NCBI GenBank assembly: GCA_026874595.1
Contig: CM049313.1
Coordinates: 48,225,659 to 48,289,658, forward strand
DNA: 64,000 nt
From: Sipunculus nudus
Taxonomy: Eukaryota; Annelida; Sipuncula; Golfingiida; Sipunculidae
Reading direction: 5' to 3'
The position numbers were made by a program, and so were the translations under genes. Shown here in pieces: positions 12,830-25,766 of the stretch. The notes beneath the pieces were generated by a model. It ran no database searches. It worked only from the letters and a program-made list of their open reading frames with translations, and had not been told where the DNA came from. Numbering within the stretch: position 1 is the first letter of the stretch; every line of letters starts with the position of its first letter.

Positions 12830-13140
12830 AAGGCTGAGGCGACTACATCCGGTTACTAACCCCACAAATGAAGAGGACAGAGGGAGGACGCTGGGAGCGT
12901 GTCTGTGCTGACAGTTGAACAGACAGACTGACGGCTTTTGAAGCCGGAAGAACAAAAATCATTTCCGGGGAAGCCCTTCTACTGCCGTGCGGGACGGTGT
13001 GTTGAGACCTCAATGTTCTTACTCCTGCAGTTACCTTATTGAACAAAAAGTTGTTGTCGGCCCGGATGGCAACAGCTACAGGCAACTATTAAAGGTGTCA
13101 TGAATAGGTAATTGTGGCTTCCATCCATTTCCCGCCGAGA
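12830..13140. promoter_or_regulatory. Candidate cis-regulatory island (weak)
   Basis: A GC-balanced unique block between AT-rich stretches. No protein motif in any frame. Called on composition only. Confidence 0.2.
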
Positions 13141-13419
13141 AGAGAGGGATGGAGCAAGTATTTAACATGACATCAATTTCGATGCCGTAAGCGATTATAA
13201 TGAAATGACCTTTTTCTGTGGTTTAAAAAAATGTAGAATAAATACAGCAAATAGAACGCAGAATCTTAATTAATTGTCGGTGAAATTTAAGGAAATACAA
13301 AAATTCATAAAACCTTAAGGATACACTGAAAATATCGGAAGATCTTTGGGGATATTAAGAATACAATATTGCCGTTTCCATCATGTGTATAATATTTATC
13401 ATATTTTATATATTGTAAA

Positions 13420-13640
13420 TTACATATTAGTAGTAGTAAAAGTAGTAGTAGTAGACGTGGTAGTGTGACTTGTATTATAGTAGTAGTATAAACTGTTACA
13501 ATAATCGTAATAATCACAAACTGATAATATAAAATTATAATTATAAATAATACTTCTACTATTAACGCCAAAGCTACTACAAATAATAATGATATTAATA
13601 AACATTATCATCATCATCATTATCAGCATCATGTGGTTCA
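13420..13640. repeat. Low-complexity (TAG)n/(CAT)n trinucleotide region
   Basis: Runs of tagtagtag and catcatcat with interspersed AT-rich sequence. Frames on the - strand here are low-complexity artefacts. Confidence 0.8.
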
Positions 13641-14409
13641 GGTAAAGGTTAGGAGCAGCTCTTTGTTATCCAGAGATCTACTGTAAGATTACTTTCTGTA
13701 GAATCTTCTTCTTGAATCGGTAGGCTGGCTGTCGGGGGACAGACCCCAGAGAGCCACGTGTACAGTTCTGAACTTTAAAGGTTCCCGTGCTTTTACTAGG
13801 GATGCTAGGTACACAGGGTTCCTTCTTATTATATATCTGCTAATATGCCGTACTGAAAACGAATCAGCGCCCTATCGTACCTCCTGTCATGCGGTCTTAA
13901 TAATAAGCAGACACACCAGGATTGCAGTTAGCAACACAAAGGAACCAATGCAATATGTAAACCTGGCATAAAGAGAAGTTGAGCCCGTAAGCCAGGGTGG
14001 TTTCGATCGGGATATTTTATATTTATAGCAGATGAGACTATACGTTGTGGCTTGAGACAAAGCAACTTTAAGCAGGAGCATTGATCGAACCTTCATTGTT
14101 CATAATACATTCCACATACAAGATATTCAGAAACATCCGTGAGATCATGTTACTAAGGATTATACCTCGAATAAATAGATAAGAAACCTAAATAGATAAG
14201 TAGTTCAAGGATATTTAATACTGAAGGTCAGGATTTTGGTTAAGCAAGTTAACCTTGGTTGAAGAAAAATATTTAGCTTGTGTAGCAAAGGGCATAGGTT
14301 TGCTTTTTTGTTCAAAATCATTTGTGTGTCAAAATATATTCTTTTGTATTAACGAAACAAAATAAAAATATGGTCATTTCTTATTCTTTCATTAAGAAAT
14401 AAAAATTAC

Positions 14410-14860
14410 AGTTTCAAGTGTGAATTTCACCAAATATGGAAAAATTCAAGGTCAAGGCCACTGTTTTGGTAAAGGTCATCACCTGAATTCAAAAAAGAAC
14501 TCATTATAATATGAAAAAAAAAACTGTCCAATAGTTTTTGTACATATAATGCTTACAGTACTGTCAAGTGGCTGTATTGGGGTATTAAAAGGCGTGAAAA
14601 CAGGAAAAATATAATAGGGGGCGTCACTGGTTTCCGGTTAATGACAAAGCTATCCATATTCTTCAGTCAGCATGATTTTTGGATCAATCCGAGCAAGCTT
14701 TTTTGAGAAGATATTAAAGTATATGCGTGATTTTCACCAGAATGGACCTATTTAAGGTCAAGTTCACTCTCCTAGTAAAGGCTATGACCCCATTTTAAAT
14801 AGGCTTCGTTCTTTCCTATATTTATGCAAATGTCAAGTTTGATAAAGATATTTTTTTTTA
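14410..14860. repeat. Degenerate ~310-bp dispersed repeat, two copies
   Basis: Two related segments start near 14417 and 14729. They share the order 'tttcaccaRAatgga', 'aaggtcaa', 'taaaggYYat.acc' and a following sequence beginning near 'aatag' or 'aattca'. The AGGTCA-like words resemble other repeats in the window. Confidence 0.4.
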
Positions 14861-15109
14861 GTTATTTCGCTCACAAATTTTATCCGCGATGGCGATTGCG
14901 GCGGTTGGACCGTGCAAACACATAGTATCCCCGTCTTTGCCCTTGGATACAAATCTATTACGATTTCCACCCCTTAGAATGATGGGGACAAAAAAAGTGA
15001 TTTATCCCCCACTCCAAATATGTGAAGACTGGGAATCACATTTCCAGGATTGTAGCTCTTCAGACAAATCGTGGACGCTTCTTGTGCGTGTACCTGATGC
15101 TGGGCTCCT

Positions 15110-15530
15110 GATCGGCCATTTAACAACAAGCCAAAGCGGCCAACACACTAGCGTTTTGGTCGCGTTTCGCTCGCGTTGTGAAGTCATCTACAAACGTCGC
15201 ATGACAACGCGCATAGATGCATGAAAACGCAAATAACACGAAAGAACGTGGGCAGACGGCGACGTGTTGAAATATTTTGGATATGCTCAAAACATTTCGT
15301 GTTATCGCAGGTAAACGCGACAAAGACACTACATAGAAAGTGAGGAAACGCACGGAAAAAAATTAGCAAATACAGGAAAAACACAGTTCCGCGCAGTTTT
15401 TATAATTTCCGATCATTTCGCGCAAACCAGAAACGCGAAAGATCGCACGTGAAATCGGGTGAAATGTTACGTAACGCTTGCGCCCCTGAAAACGCATGCT
15501 TATCGAATGTCTTCAAAAGTTGGCCTATAT
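15110..15530. mobile_element. CpG-rich aaacgcg-repeat segment, possible non-autonomous DNA element
   Basis: Dense in acgcg/cgcgt words in an otherwise CpG-poor region, with ggccaac at the left (15140) and gttggcc at the right (15519) as short inverted ends. No transposase is seen, and the open frames are non-homologous to anything I know. Identity uncertain. Confidence 0.3.
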
Positions 15531-15562
15531 TACCCAGTTGAATGTAAGGCCCCTAACTCATT

Positions 15563-16270
15563 GCAACAAACTAACTGATTTAGACATTGTGGAAACCGCA
15601 AATTACCTCTCTGTCTGGCATATAACTATTTATAAATAGATTCATGTCATACTTTCACTGACAGCTCTGCAAATGCTTTACATGCCATGCCTGGATATTA
15701 AACAATTATATTAGGGTTTCAAAGTTTATTGGCTAGATATAGCCTCTATATAGATATATAAATCTATAATTAGAAAGCGATTTAATAAACGTGATATAAA
15801 GAATCCACCAAAAGTGAGCCGTCAAATTCAATAAACCGGATACCACCTTTTGCTAACAGACCACTTATATCTTTCTTTATATAGTTTCTATATATATGGG
15901 CGCGCCTATTTATAGAAATCCATTAGTTTGATAGATTATTGTGTCAATTTTTGTAATTTTTAAATGAACTGAAAGATTCATCAAAAGCCCATTAGGTTTC
16001 CCATATATAAGAAATGTCTTGGAAATATGTCTTGGTGTGTTATTTATAACAGTCTGCAGTCAACTTCCGACTTGTTGAGCTTATATATAGCCTACATATG
16101 TATATAAATAATATAAATCTATATTAAGAGAATAATTTGTTTAAATTTGGATAAAAATAGTGAGCTGTCAGTATTCATGCGGTATAGAATACCTTTCTGT
16201 TAACAGTGTTAGTGGATTTTCCAACATGCAAATTAGATTTAAAATCTTGTTGTTGCTAAAATTTAAATTT
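15563..16270. mobile_element. Dispersed repeat, copy A (partner at 20481)
   Basis: From gcaacaaactaa to ttgttgctaaaatttaa this is collinear with 20481-21070. It shares gatttagacattgtggaaac, ctctctgtctggcatataac, ttggctagatatagcctc, a gcgcgcc motif, and tccgac.agttgagc. No coding capacity. Likely two insertions of one non-autonomous family, or a segmental duplication with the 4.2 kb between. Confidence 0.75.
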
Positions 16271-16279
16271 ATACAACCT

Positions 16280-17950
16280 TATAAAATATTTCTGTTCTAA
16301 AAGTTAAAAATAAATTGTCCGACTTCATAGCAGAAGTCTCATATTTAATGTTCGTATGAGTAAATTATATAATGACTTATAGCTGAAAGCAAGCTCTTGA
16401 AGCTGGGATATAAAGGTTTTGTTTTAGATTGGTTTAAACAAGACCTCACGCAGTTGGCGAACACGTACAATATTATTGGGGATAGTTTGTTTCACCTGAC
16501 CACCCCTAAAATATGGTGTTTAGACACAGTTTAGGGTGATGTGTGAAAGAAATCTAGAAATATATGTTGACGAATAAACTTAAAAGAGTGAGAAAACTTA
16601 GGTTTTTATTCTTTGGACCGAAAACAACTTCAGAAAGTGATCAGTTGTTCCTTAACCATTGGTTGCAGACAAATTGCATCTGCTTTAAAAGTATGTGGAA
16701 GGTTGTTATTTCTGACAACTGTCTGAAGCTGAAATCGCGCATCAGCTATGCATATAAATCAAAGCAAATAGCTTGCACATTCTTGGTCTATCGACACATC
16801 AATGTTCACTCCATCTCAGCTAGAACAAAGGCTGTAAAGGCTGGATGTGTGTAAGATTTATTGTATGTGGATGCTAGTGGCTTAGGTGTCACGTCTTATG
16901 AACTATATAACGGTGCCTCCCCTTAATACCTTTCTTTGTTTGTTTTTTTTTCTGCAAAGGATATCGTGCTGGCGAGGTTAACAGTATGTAGTCCAAACAT
17001 GAAGATTGAATACTGAATGCCTTCGCAGCATATACACGAACATATTACAAAACTAATTTATAATATCATCATATAATACACCTGCCCATGAACAGACTCT
17101 GCATAAACTGATTCCACATCATTAGAGTAATCACTTTTTTCTTGTCTAACTTTGTGTGATTTGTTAAAAAGCTGTCAGCATTTGTGTTGGCACTCTCAAC
17201 GTCGGTTACAGGAATATCCCCTGTCACAAAACAATCTACATGTCAACATTAATTTGGTATTTCTGTTTTTTATGCACAAGCATTTCAGGAAAGAATGAAA
17301 ACAACGTGTTAGGGTGAATAAATTATCCAATTCTGTCCATTACGTCACATTAATACAAGCGGAAGTCATCACAACTCAGACCCTGTTCTTGGTGCATTCA
17401 CGTGGAAGTACGTGACACAGACATTGAAGGACACTTGGCTGTATTTTCCCTATATACCATCTATAAAATACCTAAGGTTTGGGCCTCTTTTAAACAATTT
17501 TCAAAATAAATTCTGATATTAAAATTTTTTAACCTGAGAATTTGTTTTTTCTTCAGTCAAACTAGACCAAGAAAAAGGGGGCTTGTGTATCTCCTTTTTT
17601 AACCATCCTGGCCCGAATACAGTGAATCCCAAAATACCCCATCAAGCAGTCCCAAAACAAGCATTTGGACAACACCTCTTTATTGGCCACAGATTAAAAA
17701 AAGGACCAATACTGTTAATTTTATTGGAAATTATATTAAACATGATTAAAAATTAAACAATGGGGTGTTTTTGATGCTCCACCACATGATGACTATAGCC
17801 AACCAGAGAAAGCCAGACCATTCACTACTCTCCTTCAGGTCAGGGCTTGGTGACCCCAGGTCATATGAACAAATAGGACCACGTGACCTATACAATTTGT
17901 TGTCGCTCGTTGCGTATAGCCGAAGCTATGTCTGCACCGCTCCCTCGACA
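16280..17950. other. AT-rich intergenic stretch
   Basis: No gene recognised; open frames at 16564-16854 and 17765-18010 lack recognisable motifs. Confidence 0.5.
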
Positions 17951-17959
17951 AGAAGTTTG

Positions 17960-18180
17960 ACAGTTCTAGTTTTTTATGTAATGGAAGGTCTGGGTTTGAA
18001 GGCGAGTTGACGGTGGATCCAAGTTACGCCAATGTAGTGAGAGATATGTATGAAGCCGAGTAACTCGGAGAGAACCACTGACCTTGGACTGGCCAATATA
18101 CAACCCACTCTCATGGCAACATCTGGGATCGAACCCGGGTCGTCAGCGGGCGTTTTACCGCTCGGCCGTCCCTGCCCCTC
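17960..18180 (-). mobile_element. tRNA-derived SINE
   Basis: Read on the - strand it begins gggcagggacggccgagcgg (A box-like, 18158-18168) and then gggttcgatcccag (B box, 18125-18136), an internal RNA polymerase III promoter. The body continues with atgagagtgggttg, a segment shared with the SINE at 31.7 kb. The A-to-B spacing (33 bp) is shorter than in a normal tRNA, so this is a SINE head and not a functional tRNA gene. Confidence 0.7.
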
Positions 18181-18254
18181 AATTTATCGTTTGTATGGTG
18201 GCATTTCGAGCTACATCGGGTGTTTCAAGGTTGCATAGGAACCGAACATTGTAG

Positions 18255-18480
18255 AGTAATACCAGAAGCGGATCCAGAGGGGGCGGGGTTCAGGGAGTCA
18301 GAACCCCCCTCTTTCAGTCGCCTCAACTTTTTTAAAGGGATTTGAGACCATTTTGCGGCCTGAATCCCCCCCCCCCCACCTCTTTCCAGAGCCGCGGCAC
18401 TTTTTTTTTAGGATTAGTCCTTTGTCCTCCTGGGCTGGACTCCTCCTTTGCCTGAATCCTCGATACACCCCTGAATACCT
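18255..18480. repeat. Poly-C/poly-G dispersed repeat copy
   Basis: Contains gcggatccagagggggcggg, a C-run (about 18367-18377), a T-run, and ends near 'cgatacacccctga'. Shares features with 10.7, 19.15, 31.0 and 48.8 kb. Confidence 0.45.
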
Positions 18481-18800
18481 ATCCTAAAGACCTTTGCTTG
18501 ACCTCTATTGGTCCAACACCTGGGAAACAATAAATTGTATGTGGTCCCAACTCTTTATTTCATTCATATACCCCTTTTAACAGGGTATATTTTAAGGGAA
18601 TTTTCGAAATGCACAAGCTTTTAATCGAGTGTTCCACATCAGCCTAAAATGAGGCTTAAAGAACCCACCACCAAAGCAGTTGAAGACCAAGGGACCAGAG
18701 TTATCACATAATTTTAGGTTTAGCATTACTAGTTCATCTCGAGTGTGTATATATCACTTATTTATAAATATGGATATTATGAATGATTATGAAAGATAAC

Positions 18801-18822
18801 AATATATATATATATATATATA
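18801..18822. repeat. (TA)n microsatellite
   Basis: About eleven TA units. Confidence 0.9.
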
Positions 18823-19124
18823 ACACAGAAATTACCAATGTTTGCAGATTCACTTTTATGGTGAATAACCTTGTTATAAGTGATCGATGAAATTCACTAA
18901 TGGGAATGAATAGGAGTAGATTTCAGTCTGCATTGTTAACAGAACTGTACATTTTTTCTACTTCAAAATTAAAAAAATAACAACTGCACATATATGTGCA
19001 ACTGCATATTAACATAATGGCCCAGGTGTAGAATTTTTTTAAATTAAGGTTGTAAAAGTACAATATGGGGTCGCTTAAATGCATTATGCAAACCATACAT
19101 CGTAACTGTTCTATACACTTTGTG

Positions 19125-19215
19125 AACTCTCTTTTTTCCCCAGATTATTTTTTGGTTAGGTCGAAAGAAAAGGGGGGGGGGGGGGGGGTCCCCTGCCCAA
19201 CCTTAATTCGCCCCT
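19125..19215. repeat. Poly-G dispersed repeat copy
   Basis: A G-run (about 19171-19188) followed by tcccctgcccaaccttaatt and cgcccctg; a truncated member of the poly-C family. Confidence 0.4.
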
Positions 19216-19430
19216 GTGAATGAGTTGAGGAAATTACATATATAAATCATATATTTCACTTATTATCAAAAAGTGAAAGTGTAACACGGGAGCTTTTCCT
19301 CGTTTTACACCATTTATTTATATATCATTTGCTTGATGTATCTTACATATAAAGTAGGTTTTGCCTGACGCAGGGGCCACAGGAAGTACTGTCGACAGGT
19401 GGAAGGTGAGATCCGTTTGGTAAAGTCACC

Positions 19431-19526
19431 CCGATGTGTCCCGATGTTTCCCAGTATCACCCCGATGGCTTCTGGCGTATCTCTGGCGTTTAGTACATGA
19501 CAGATTGGGCCCATCGGACACATCGG
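19431..19526. repeat. Short inverted repeat
   Basis: ccgatgtgtcccgatg (19431-19446) pairs with catcggacacatcgg (19512-19526) with one extra base. It lies in a block of balanced, unique-looking sequence (19360-19560). Confidence 0.5.
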
Positions 19527-19559
19527 AGTCAACGCCAGTCGAGTGTGATCCTTGCCTGA

Positions 19560-20480
19560 AGATTATCTTTAAAAGCAAGTTTAATGTGTGTCCACTAATT
19601 CGAAATAACAATTATTAATTGAACGCAATTAAAACTCTGGATTCATATTGTCCCACATTTAATTACGGTCTGTAATTGTCCTTAATTATTACACCGTTTA
19701 GTATGAAACAGTTTCTTATGTATCTAATAATAAATTGGCTTCATTAACTTTTTGGCCGTGACGTATATCAGTATCAATTTACCAACATTGATTCGAAATA
19801 CCGTTTCTCCTTTTGTTTTAACATTCTTTTTTAATAGCTCAGCTGACTTTTGATTAGGCTGATATATAAGGATCGATGATGTCAGTCGTTCTTTCGTCTC
19901 TATTAAATCGTCACGTGACCATTTAGACAGTTTTTTCTCTTTATGGGGACAGGTTCTCCTCAGAGCACCTTGGGAACCCGGAATCACTTTAAGAGTGGGC
20001 GTTTTATCCATTTTTACAACTTTGAACACCGTGAAAGTTAAACGCTTGATATTGTTTATGGCTGGTGCTATTTTTTGAACTGTCACTTTACAGATAAAAT
20101 GATTCAGTTATTTTATTTCATTATGATTTTTTAAATAAATGTCATGGTCAGATTATGTAATTGGGGTATAAATTGGCCCGAAGGGGTATAAAGTAGATTA
20201 TATAGGCCATATTCTCGCCTGAGCTGAATTATATACTTGAGTATGAACTGGGCAATTGGACTCTTACACTGTAAAGCTATATTATACTTACGGTACTCAG
20301 TCGAGGCATGGAATTAGATTTTATTTACATTTTTTCTATTAAGTGGGTCTCATTATATTTGCTTTATTGGTTTCGCCGAAGGCAGTCTGAATTAAACCGG
20401 AAGCGAACTAGGAACCTCTGAACTCTCGAATCTAATGCTGTAAATGGAAAATAAGGTAAAAGTATGGCTTCTCGTTTCCC
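19560..20480. other. AT-rich intergenic stretch
   Basis: A 120-aa minus-strand frame at 19724-20086 (Lys/Thr-rich, basic) is the only open frame. I do not recognise it; it has no clear domain, and the local codon-like composition follows the background. Confidence 0.4.
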
Positions 20481-20949
20481 GCAACAAACTAAATGATTTA
20501 GACATTGTGGAAACCGCAAATGAGCTCTCTGTCTGGCATATAACTGTAACTATTAAACCATTGTATTAGGGTTTCAATGTTGATTGGCTAGATATAGCCT
20601 CTATATAGATATATAAATCTATATTTGGAAAGCGATTTAACAAACATGATATAAAGAATCCACCAAAAGTGAGCTGTCACATTCAATAAACCGGAGATTA
20701 ACTTTTCGCTTACAGACCTTATTTATATCTTTCTTTATATAGTTTCTATATACATGTGCGCGCCTATATATAGTAAGCCATTAGTGTGATAGATTATTGT
20801 GTCGATAATTTTTTAGCGAGTTGACAGATTCATCAAAAGCGTATTCGGTTTTTCTGATATTAAAATAAAACCATTTACTAAAAATATGTCTTGGACCTAT
20901 TTCTGGGTGTATGTGCAGGACTTCCGACAAGTTGAGCATATATATAGCT

Positions 20950-21000
<51 letters not shown>

Positions 21001-21070
21001 CTATATTTAGAAGCTTTGTTTATACCTGGATAAAAAGACTTAAAATCTGTTTGTTGCTAGAATTTAATTG
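20481..21070. mobile_element. Dispersed repeat, copy B (partner at 15563)
   Basis: Collinear with 15563-16270 but shorter through internal deletions, and expanded by a (TA)n tract (20953-20997). Both copies keep the gcgcgcc-tat motif and the same ends. Confidence 0.75.
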
Positions 21071-22190
21071 TAAACAGTGTTATCTATATTCCGAGGAATG
21101 CAAGCCTCCGAAATGTGTGTGTGTGTGTGGGGGGGGGGGCGGGGGTCCCAAAACCGTGTTTGCATTCACCTATTCGGCCCATTTTCCCATGTTCATTCAT
21201 GCAAAAGTGAATTTATATCCGTATATCTGATCGATTCTTTCTTGACCCATTCCCGAAATGCTCTGAAAATTTCATATAATTCCGTTCATAACTGCGTGAA
21301 TTATCATATGAACAAACACACAAACACACACACATGATCGGGAATGAAAACATACCCTCTAAGCGGAGGCAATCAGATATCGTATCGGTATCGTTAGATG
21401 ACCCTGTTTCGATACGTTGACGATATATATGACCACCTAACAAAATGTCCGGCATGTAACCAGCGACCTCCGGCATTTAATAATAGCCAGATTGAAAAGA
21501 AATATTTTTGGTATTAGATTGGTCCAGTTGGTCCAAGCGGTCCAGTTCAAGGGGCTGTTTTGTTATTCATTATTCCAAAGCTTTAAAATTTAATGCTTCT
21601 AATGCGTATCGTATCGTTACTGAAGTATCGCAACACGTTTCTGAAATAGAGATAATGCATCGTTTCTATCCTACTTTAAACATGTTTTATAGCAAGGCGT
21701 TTTGTGTCTGTATCAATATTTCTTCATTCACTAAAACTTTACCACCAGTACATGCTAATTCAATTTGAAGAATTATGAATTCTTCGAATCATGACGCTTT
21801 ATGAATGTATCGAGCTTTACACTTAATCGTTTTGCTCATGTGTATCTATTAATTAATTCTGTTTTTTAAGCCTCCACTGGCAGAGATGCATAAAGGTGAT
21901 TTTATATTGTTTCATTTTCTTCTGGCTTTTCTGCGCAAGATCACTAATACTGCTGATTTCAAAATACTGACCTCTGGTCATCAAGGGGACGGGGATAGAC
22001 ACCTGGTACTTGTTTTTTACCTTGACCTTTAAACTTAACCATGTATAAGGCTACACTTGCTATCGCTTAGCGATGACAGAACTCTAGTCGAGTTGCCGCT
22101 TATATTCCATAGCGAACCAATGATTAGTCTATAGTACAAAGTTTTTTATTTAGTTGTGTTGGTAGGGGTATAATGACTATTTTGATATTG
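21070..22190. other. Intergenic stretch
   Basis: A G-run after (TG)n near 21117-21145 and otherwise non-coding sequence. Nothing recognised. Confidence 0.5.
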
Positions 22191-22760
22191 GTTGTCCTCA
22201 AGAGGACCTTGGGAAATTTTTGTAATATGCAAAAAAGGACCGCCATTGGCGAAAATTCTAATTTTCAGAATTAACCAACATATCTTGTCCAACATTGTGT
22301 CTAGACCTAGGTTTTCATGGTCAAGGAATTAAGTGAAATGATAATAAGATTTTTTTTTCGTATTTTAACATTTGCTATGCAAATTAGGGCCGACATTAAT
22401 GTTATATCTAGTTTATTTAATATCTCTAGAATTAACCATGATAACGTGTCGAGCATAGTGTCCAGACCTAGGTTTTCATGGTCAAAGCTTCAAATGAAAC
22501 CATGTTAACAAACGTTTAGTCCGGTTTTAAATTCAACATAAAAATAAGGGTCCCCATAGATGAAACTCTCTATCTTCAGTATTTCAAGTGGAAACCATGG
22601 TAACCGATCAAACATGATATCCTAGGATGTCATGGCCACGATTTTTATGAGCTATCGGAAAAAACATTCCAGATAATCTTCAGCATTATCAGAAGAATTA
22701 ACCATAATATTTGATTAAACATTATATAAAAACTTAGGTTTTCACGGTTATTTAATCAAA
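22190..22760. repeat. Degenerate minisatellite, about 160-bp period
   Basis: Four diverged units begin with attaaccatgataac-type words near 22271, 22431, 22595 and 22697, followed by gtgtctagacctaggttttc and atggtcaa. The last unit is shortened. Confidence 0.65.
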
Positions 22761-22869
22761 CAAAACCCCATAAATAAGATTTCAAGTGAATTTTAATTTT
22801 TATTTAAAGATGAGAGCTTTTGTGATAGAAACAGCATATCTGCAAAAATTTGTTTTGAAATGTTGATAA

Positions 22870-23700
22870 AGTGAATAAGCTCGGTCGTGGCCTCGTGGCT
22901 GGGGCATTAGTTTTGGAGCCGAAGGGGCAATATTGGGGCAACCCCCAATACTGTCTTCAAGGCAATATTTTGAAAGCTTCTCTCTGATAATTCATGACAA
23001 TTTATGACCGTGTTAGTCACAACCCCGTGCCTACAAATATACTTAAATAAGTCAAAAATACCAAATTACATGTCTTTTTATCATGTCATTCTCTATCATT
23101 GTACAGTTCGATCTTCAGAAAGATTTTTGGAGGTATAAGAGTGTTTCAGAAGATCCGATCAAATTGGATCGGATCTGGCAGAATCAATGCTACGTTTTTA
23201 ATATTCATCAGTGTTTGAGGAATGAAGAAGTTTAATTATACACTGAAGTGAATGAAACTGTTGTATATTATAGACACAAATATGTGTCAAAGGCCAAACC
23301 GCCAGACTCAAGCCAAAGTCATACCAAGATAGGAATTTTTAATACAAATAAGCACTTTCTACCACAAGGACTTGATTAATGTTTTTATCTACCTTGGACT
23401 GCAAATACCGTGAGTTAAATTTGACGAGGTGCCCGCTCTATTACAATCAAACAAACAGGGTGTTTTACATGATCGTTATACCTAAACTACCTTACATCTC
23501 CATATACCATGAATTTCAGAATTTGGTATCAATAGATATCATTGTCAAGTCATTAAGGTTTCATTTGAATATTATTTGATCATGAAAGTCAACCTCAAAA
23601 GTATCAGTGGATCTTCACCATCACAAATCCGTAAAATAAAACCTTGTACTATATACAATTCATAGGTAACCCTACTGGCTACTCTCACAAAAAAAATAAA
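22870..23700. other. Intergenic stretch before the satellite
   Basis: Includes a short palindrome (tattggggcaacccccaata, about 22934) and otherwise AT-rich non-coding DNA. Confidence 0.5.
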
Positions 23701-23709
23701 GTTTTATGA

Positions 23710-25766
23710 TCTACCGTTTTGTCACTGTATTACTGTATTATATCAAGGCATTTTAATGTAGCATTTGTGACTGTGTTATTAATGTATATGACGGCGGCTT
23801 GTTACTATACCAGTGCTTTATACCACAGTATTTTGTTCCTAAAAACGTTGTTTTGTATCAACGTGGTGGTTTCTCGCTGTTTTCCCTCTTTTGTGTCACG
23901 GCGTTTTGTCACGGTATCGTTGTTTTACACAAAACGTCTTGTCACGGCGTTTTGTCATGCAAGGTATCGTTGTTTTATACCATGGTGTTTTGTCAGGGCA
24001 TCATTGTTTTATACCATGGTTTTTTGTCACGGTATCGTTGCTTTGTACCATGGTGTTGTGTCACAGTACCGCTGTTATATCATGTTTTTTTTGTGTTATT
24101 GTATCGTTTTCATACCATCAAATTTTGATACTGTATCGTTGTTTTATACCAAAAGATATTGTCATTTGATTGTTCTTTTATCATGGTGTTTTGTCATTGT
24201 ATCGTTGTTTTATATCATTACATTTTGTTACTGAATCGTTGTTTTATACCATAACATATTGTCAGTTTATCGTTGTTTTACACCATAACGTCTTGTCACG
24301 GAGTTTTGTCACTGCCTCACTATATTTTATATCATACCCATTTGCCAGGGTATCGTTGTGTAATACCATGGTGATTTATCAAGGTAACGGTTTTATATAA
24401 ATAAAGTATTGTCGAGGGGTCGTATACTTATACTATGGTGTTTTGTCACGGTATCGTTGTTTTATCATGGTGTTTTGTTATTGTTTCCTTGTTTTATACC
24501 ATTACAATTTGTACCTGTATTCTTGTTCGAACTTTGATGTATTCCCTGTATCGTTGTTTGAACTATGCTATTATGTCACCGTATCGTTGTTTTATACAAA
24601 TGGCATTTCGGTTCTGTATCAGTGGTCTACACCATAACATTTTGTCACAGTGTCGTAGTTTTACACCATTACGTCGGCGTTTTGTCACGGTATCGTTGTT
24701 TCATACCAAGGTGTTCTGTCACAGTATCGTATTTTTTAATTATGGTGGTTTGTCACTGTGTCATTGTTTCAAACCATAACGTCTTGTCATTGTATCGATC
24801 GTTATTCCTACCATAACGTCTTGTCACGGTTTCATTGTTTTATACCATATCGTTTTGGCACCGTTTCGTTGTTTTATATCATAGCTTTTTCCCAATGTGT
24901 CACTGTTCTGTCTATGTTGTGTTGTCTTTTATATCATGTTTTATCACTGTATGGTTGTTTTATACCATGGGGATTTATCAAGGGTATCTTTTCTTATACA
25001 GTACCATTTTATTGAGAAGTTTTTTTATTCTCTGGTGATTTATCAAGGTATCTTTTTTATGTAATATCGTTTTGTGGAGGTGTCTTTGTTTTATACCATG
25101 GTGTTTTGTCACTGTATCGTTATTTCACACTAAAACGTCTTGTCACGGCTTTTTGTCACGATATCGTTGTTTTATACAATGGTGTTTGTCACGGTATTGT
25201 TGTTTGATCATGATGTTTTGTCATTGTATCGTTGTTTTATACAAATTGCATTTTGTAACTGTATCATTGTTTTAAACCATAACGTTTAGTCACAGAATCG
25301 TTGCTTTTACACCGTAACGTCGGCATTTTGCCACGGTATCGTTGTTTCCAACCAAGTTGATCTGTCAGTATCATTGCTTAAATGGTATTTTTTCACTGTA
25401 TCTTATTTTTTAACTATGGGTATTTTTTGTCACTGTGTCGTTGTTTTATACTATAAGGTCTGTCATTGTATCGATCGTTGTTTCATACCAAAAGGTCTTG
25501 ACGATTGTTTTATACCATAACGTTTCTTCACTGTTTCGTTGTTTTATATTATAGCTTTTTCTCAATGTGTTTTGTCAATGGTGTTTTGTCACGGTATCGT
25601 TTTTTATTTTTTATCATTGTATCGCTGTTTTGTACTATGGGGATTTATCAAGGGTACCTTTTCTTATACAGTAACTTTTTATTGAGATGTTGTTGCTTTA
25701 TACTATGATGTTTTGTTACTATATCGTTGTTTTACACCAAAACGTCTTCTCCCGGTGTTTTGTCAC
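23710..25766 (+). repeat. Degenerate left flank of the 34-bp minisatellite
   Basis: Repeats of gtatcgttgttttatacc alternating with gtgttttgtcac, but with variable spacing (30-50 bp), many substitutions and small insertions. It grades into the homogeneous core. Open frames here derive from the repeat and are not considered genes. Confidence 0.9.

Noticed and set aside
14889-15224. 111-aa frame
   Set aside because: No recognised motif; it overlaps the start of the CpG-rich aaacgcg segment and has open frames on the opposite strand too.
19724-20086. 120-aa basic minus-strand frame
   Set aside because: Lys-rich but with no motif I recognise; its length is plausible by chance in this composition. 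Kept only as a remark in the region entry.
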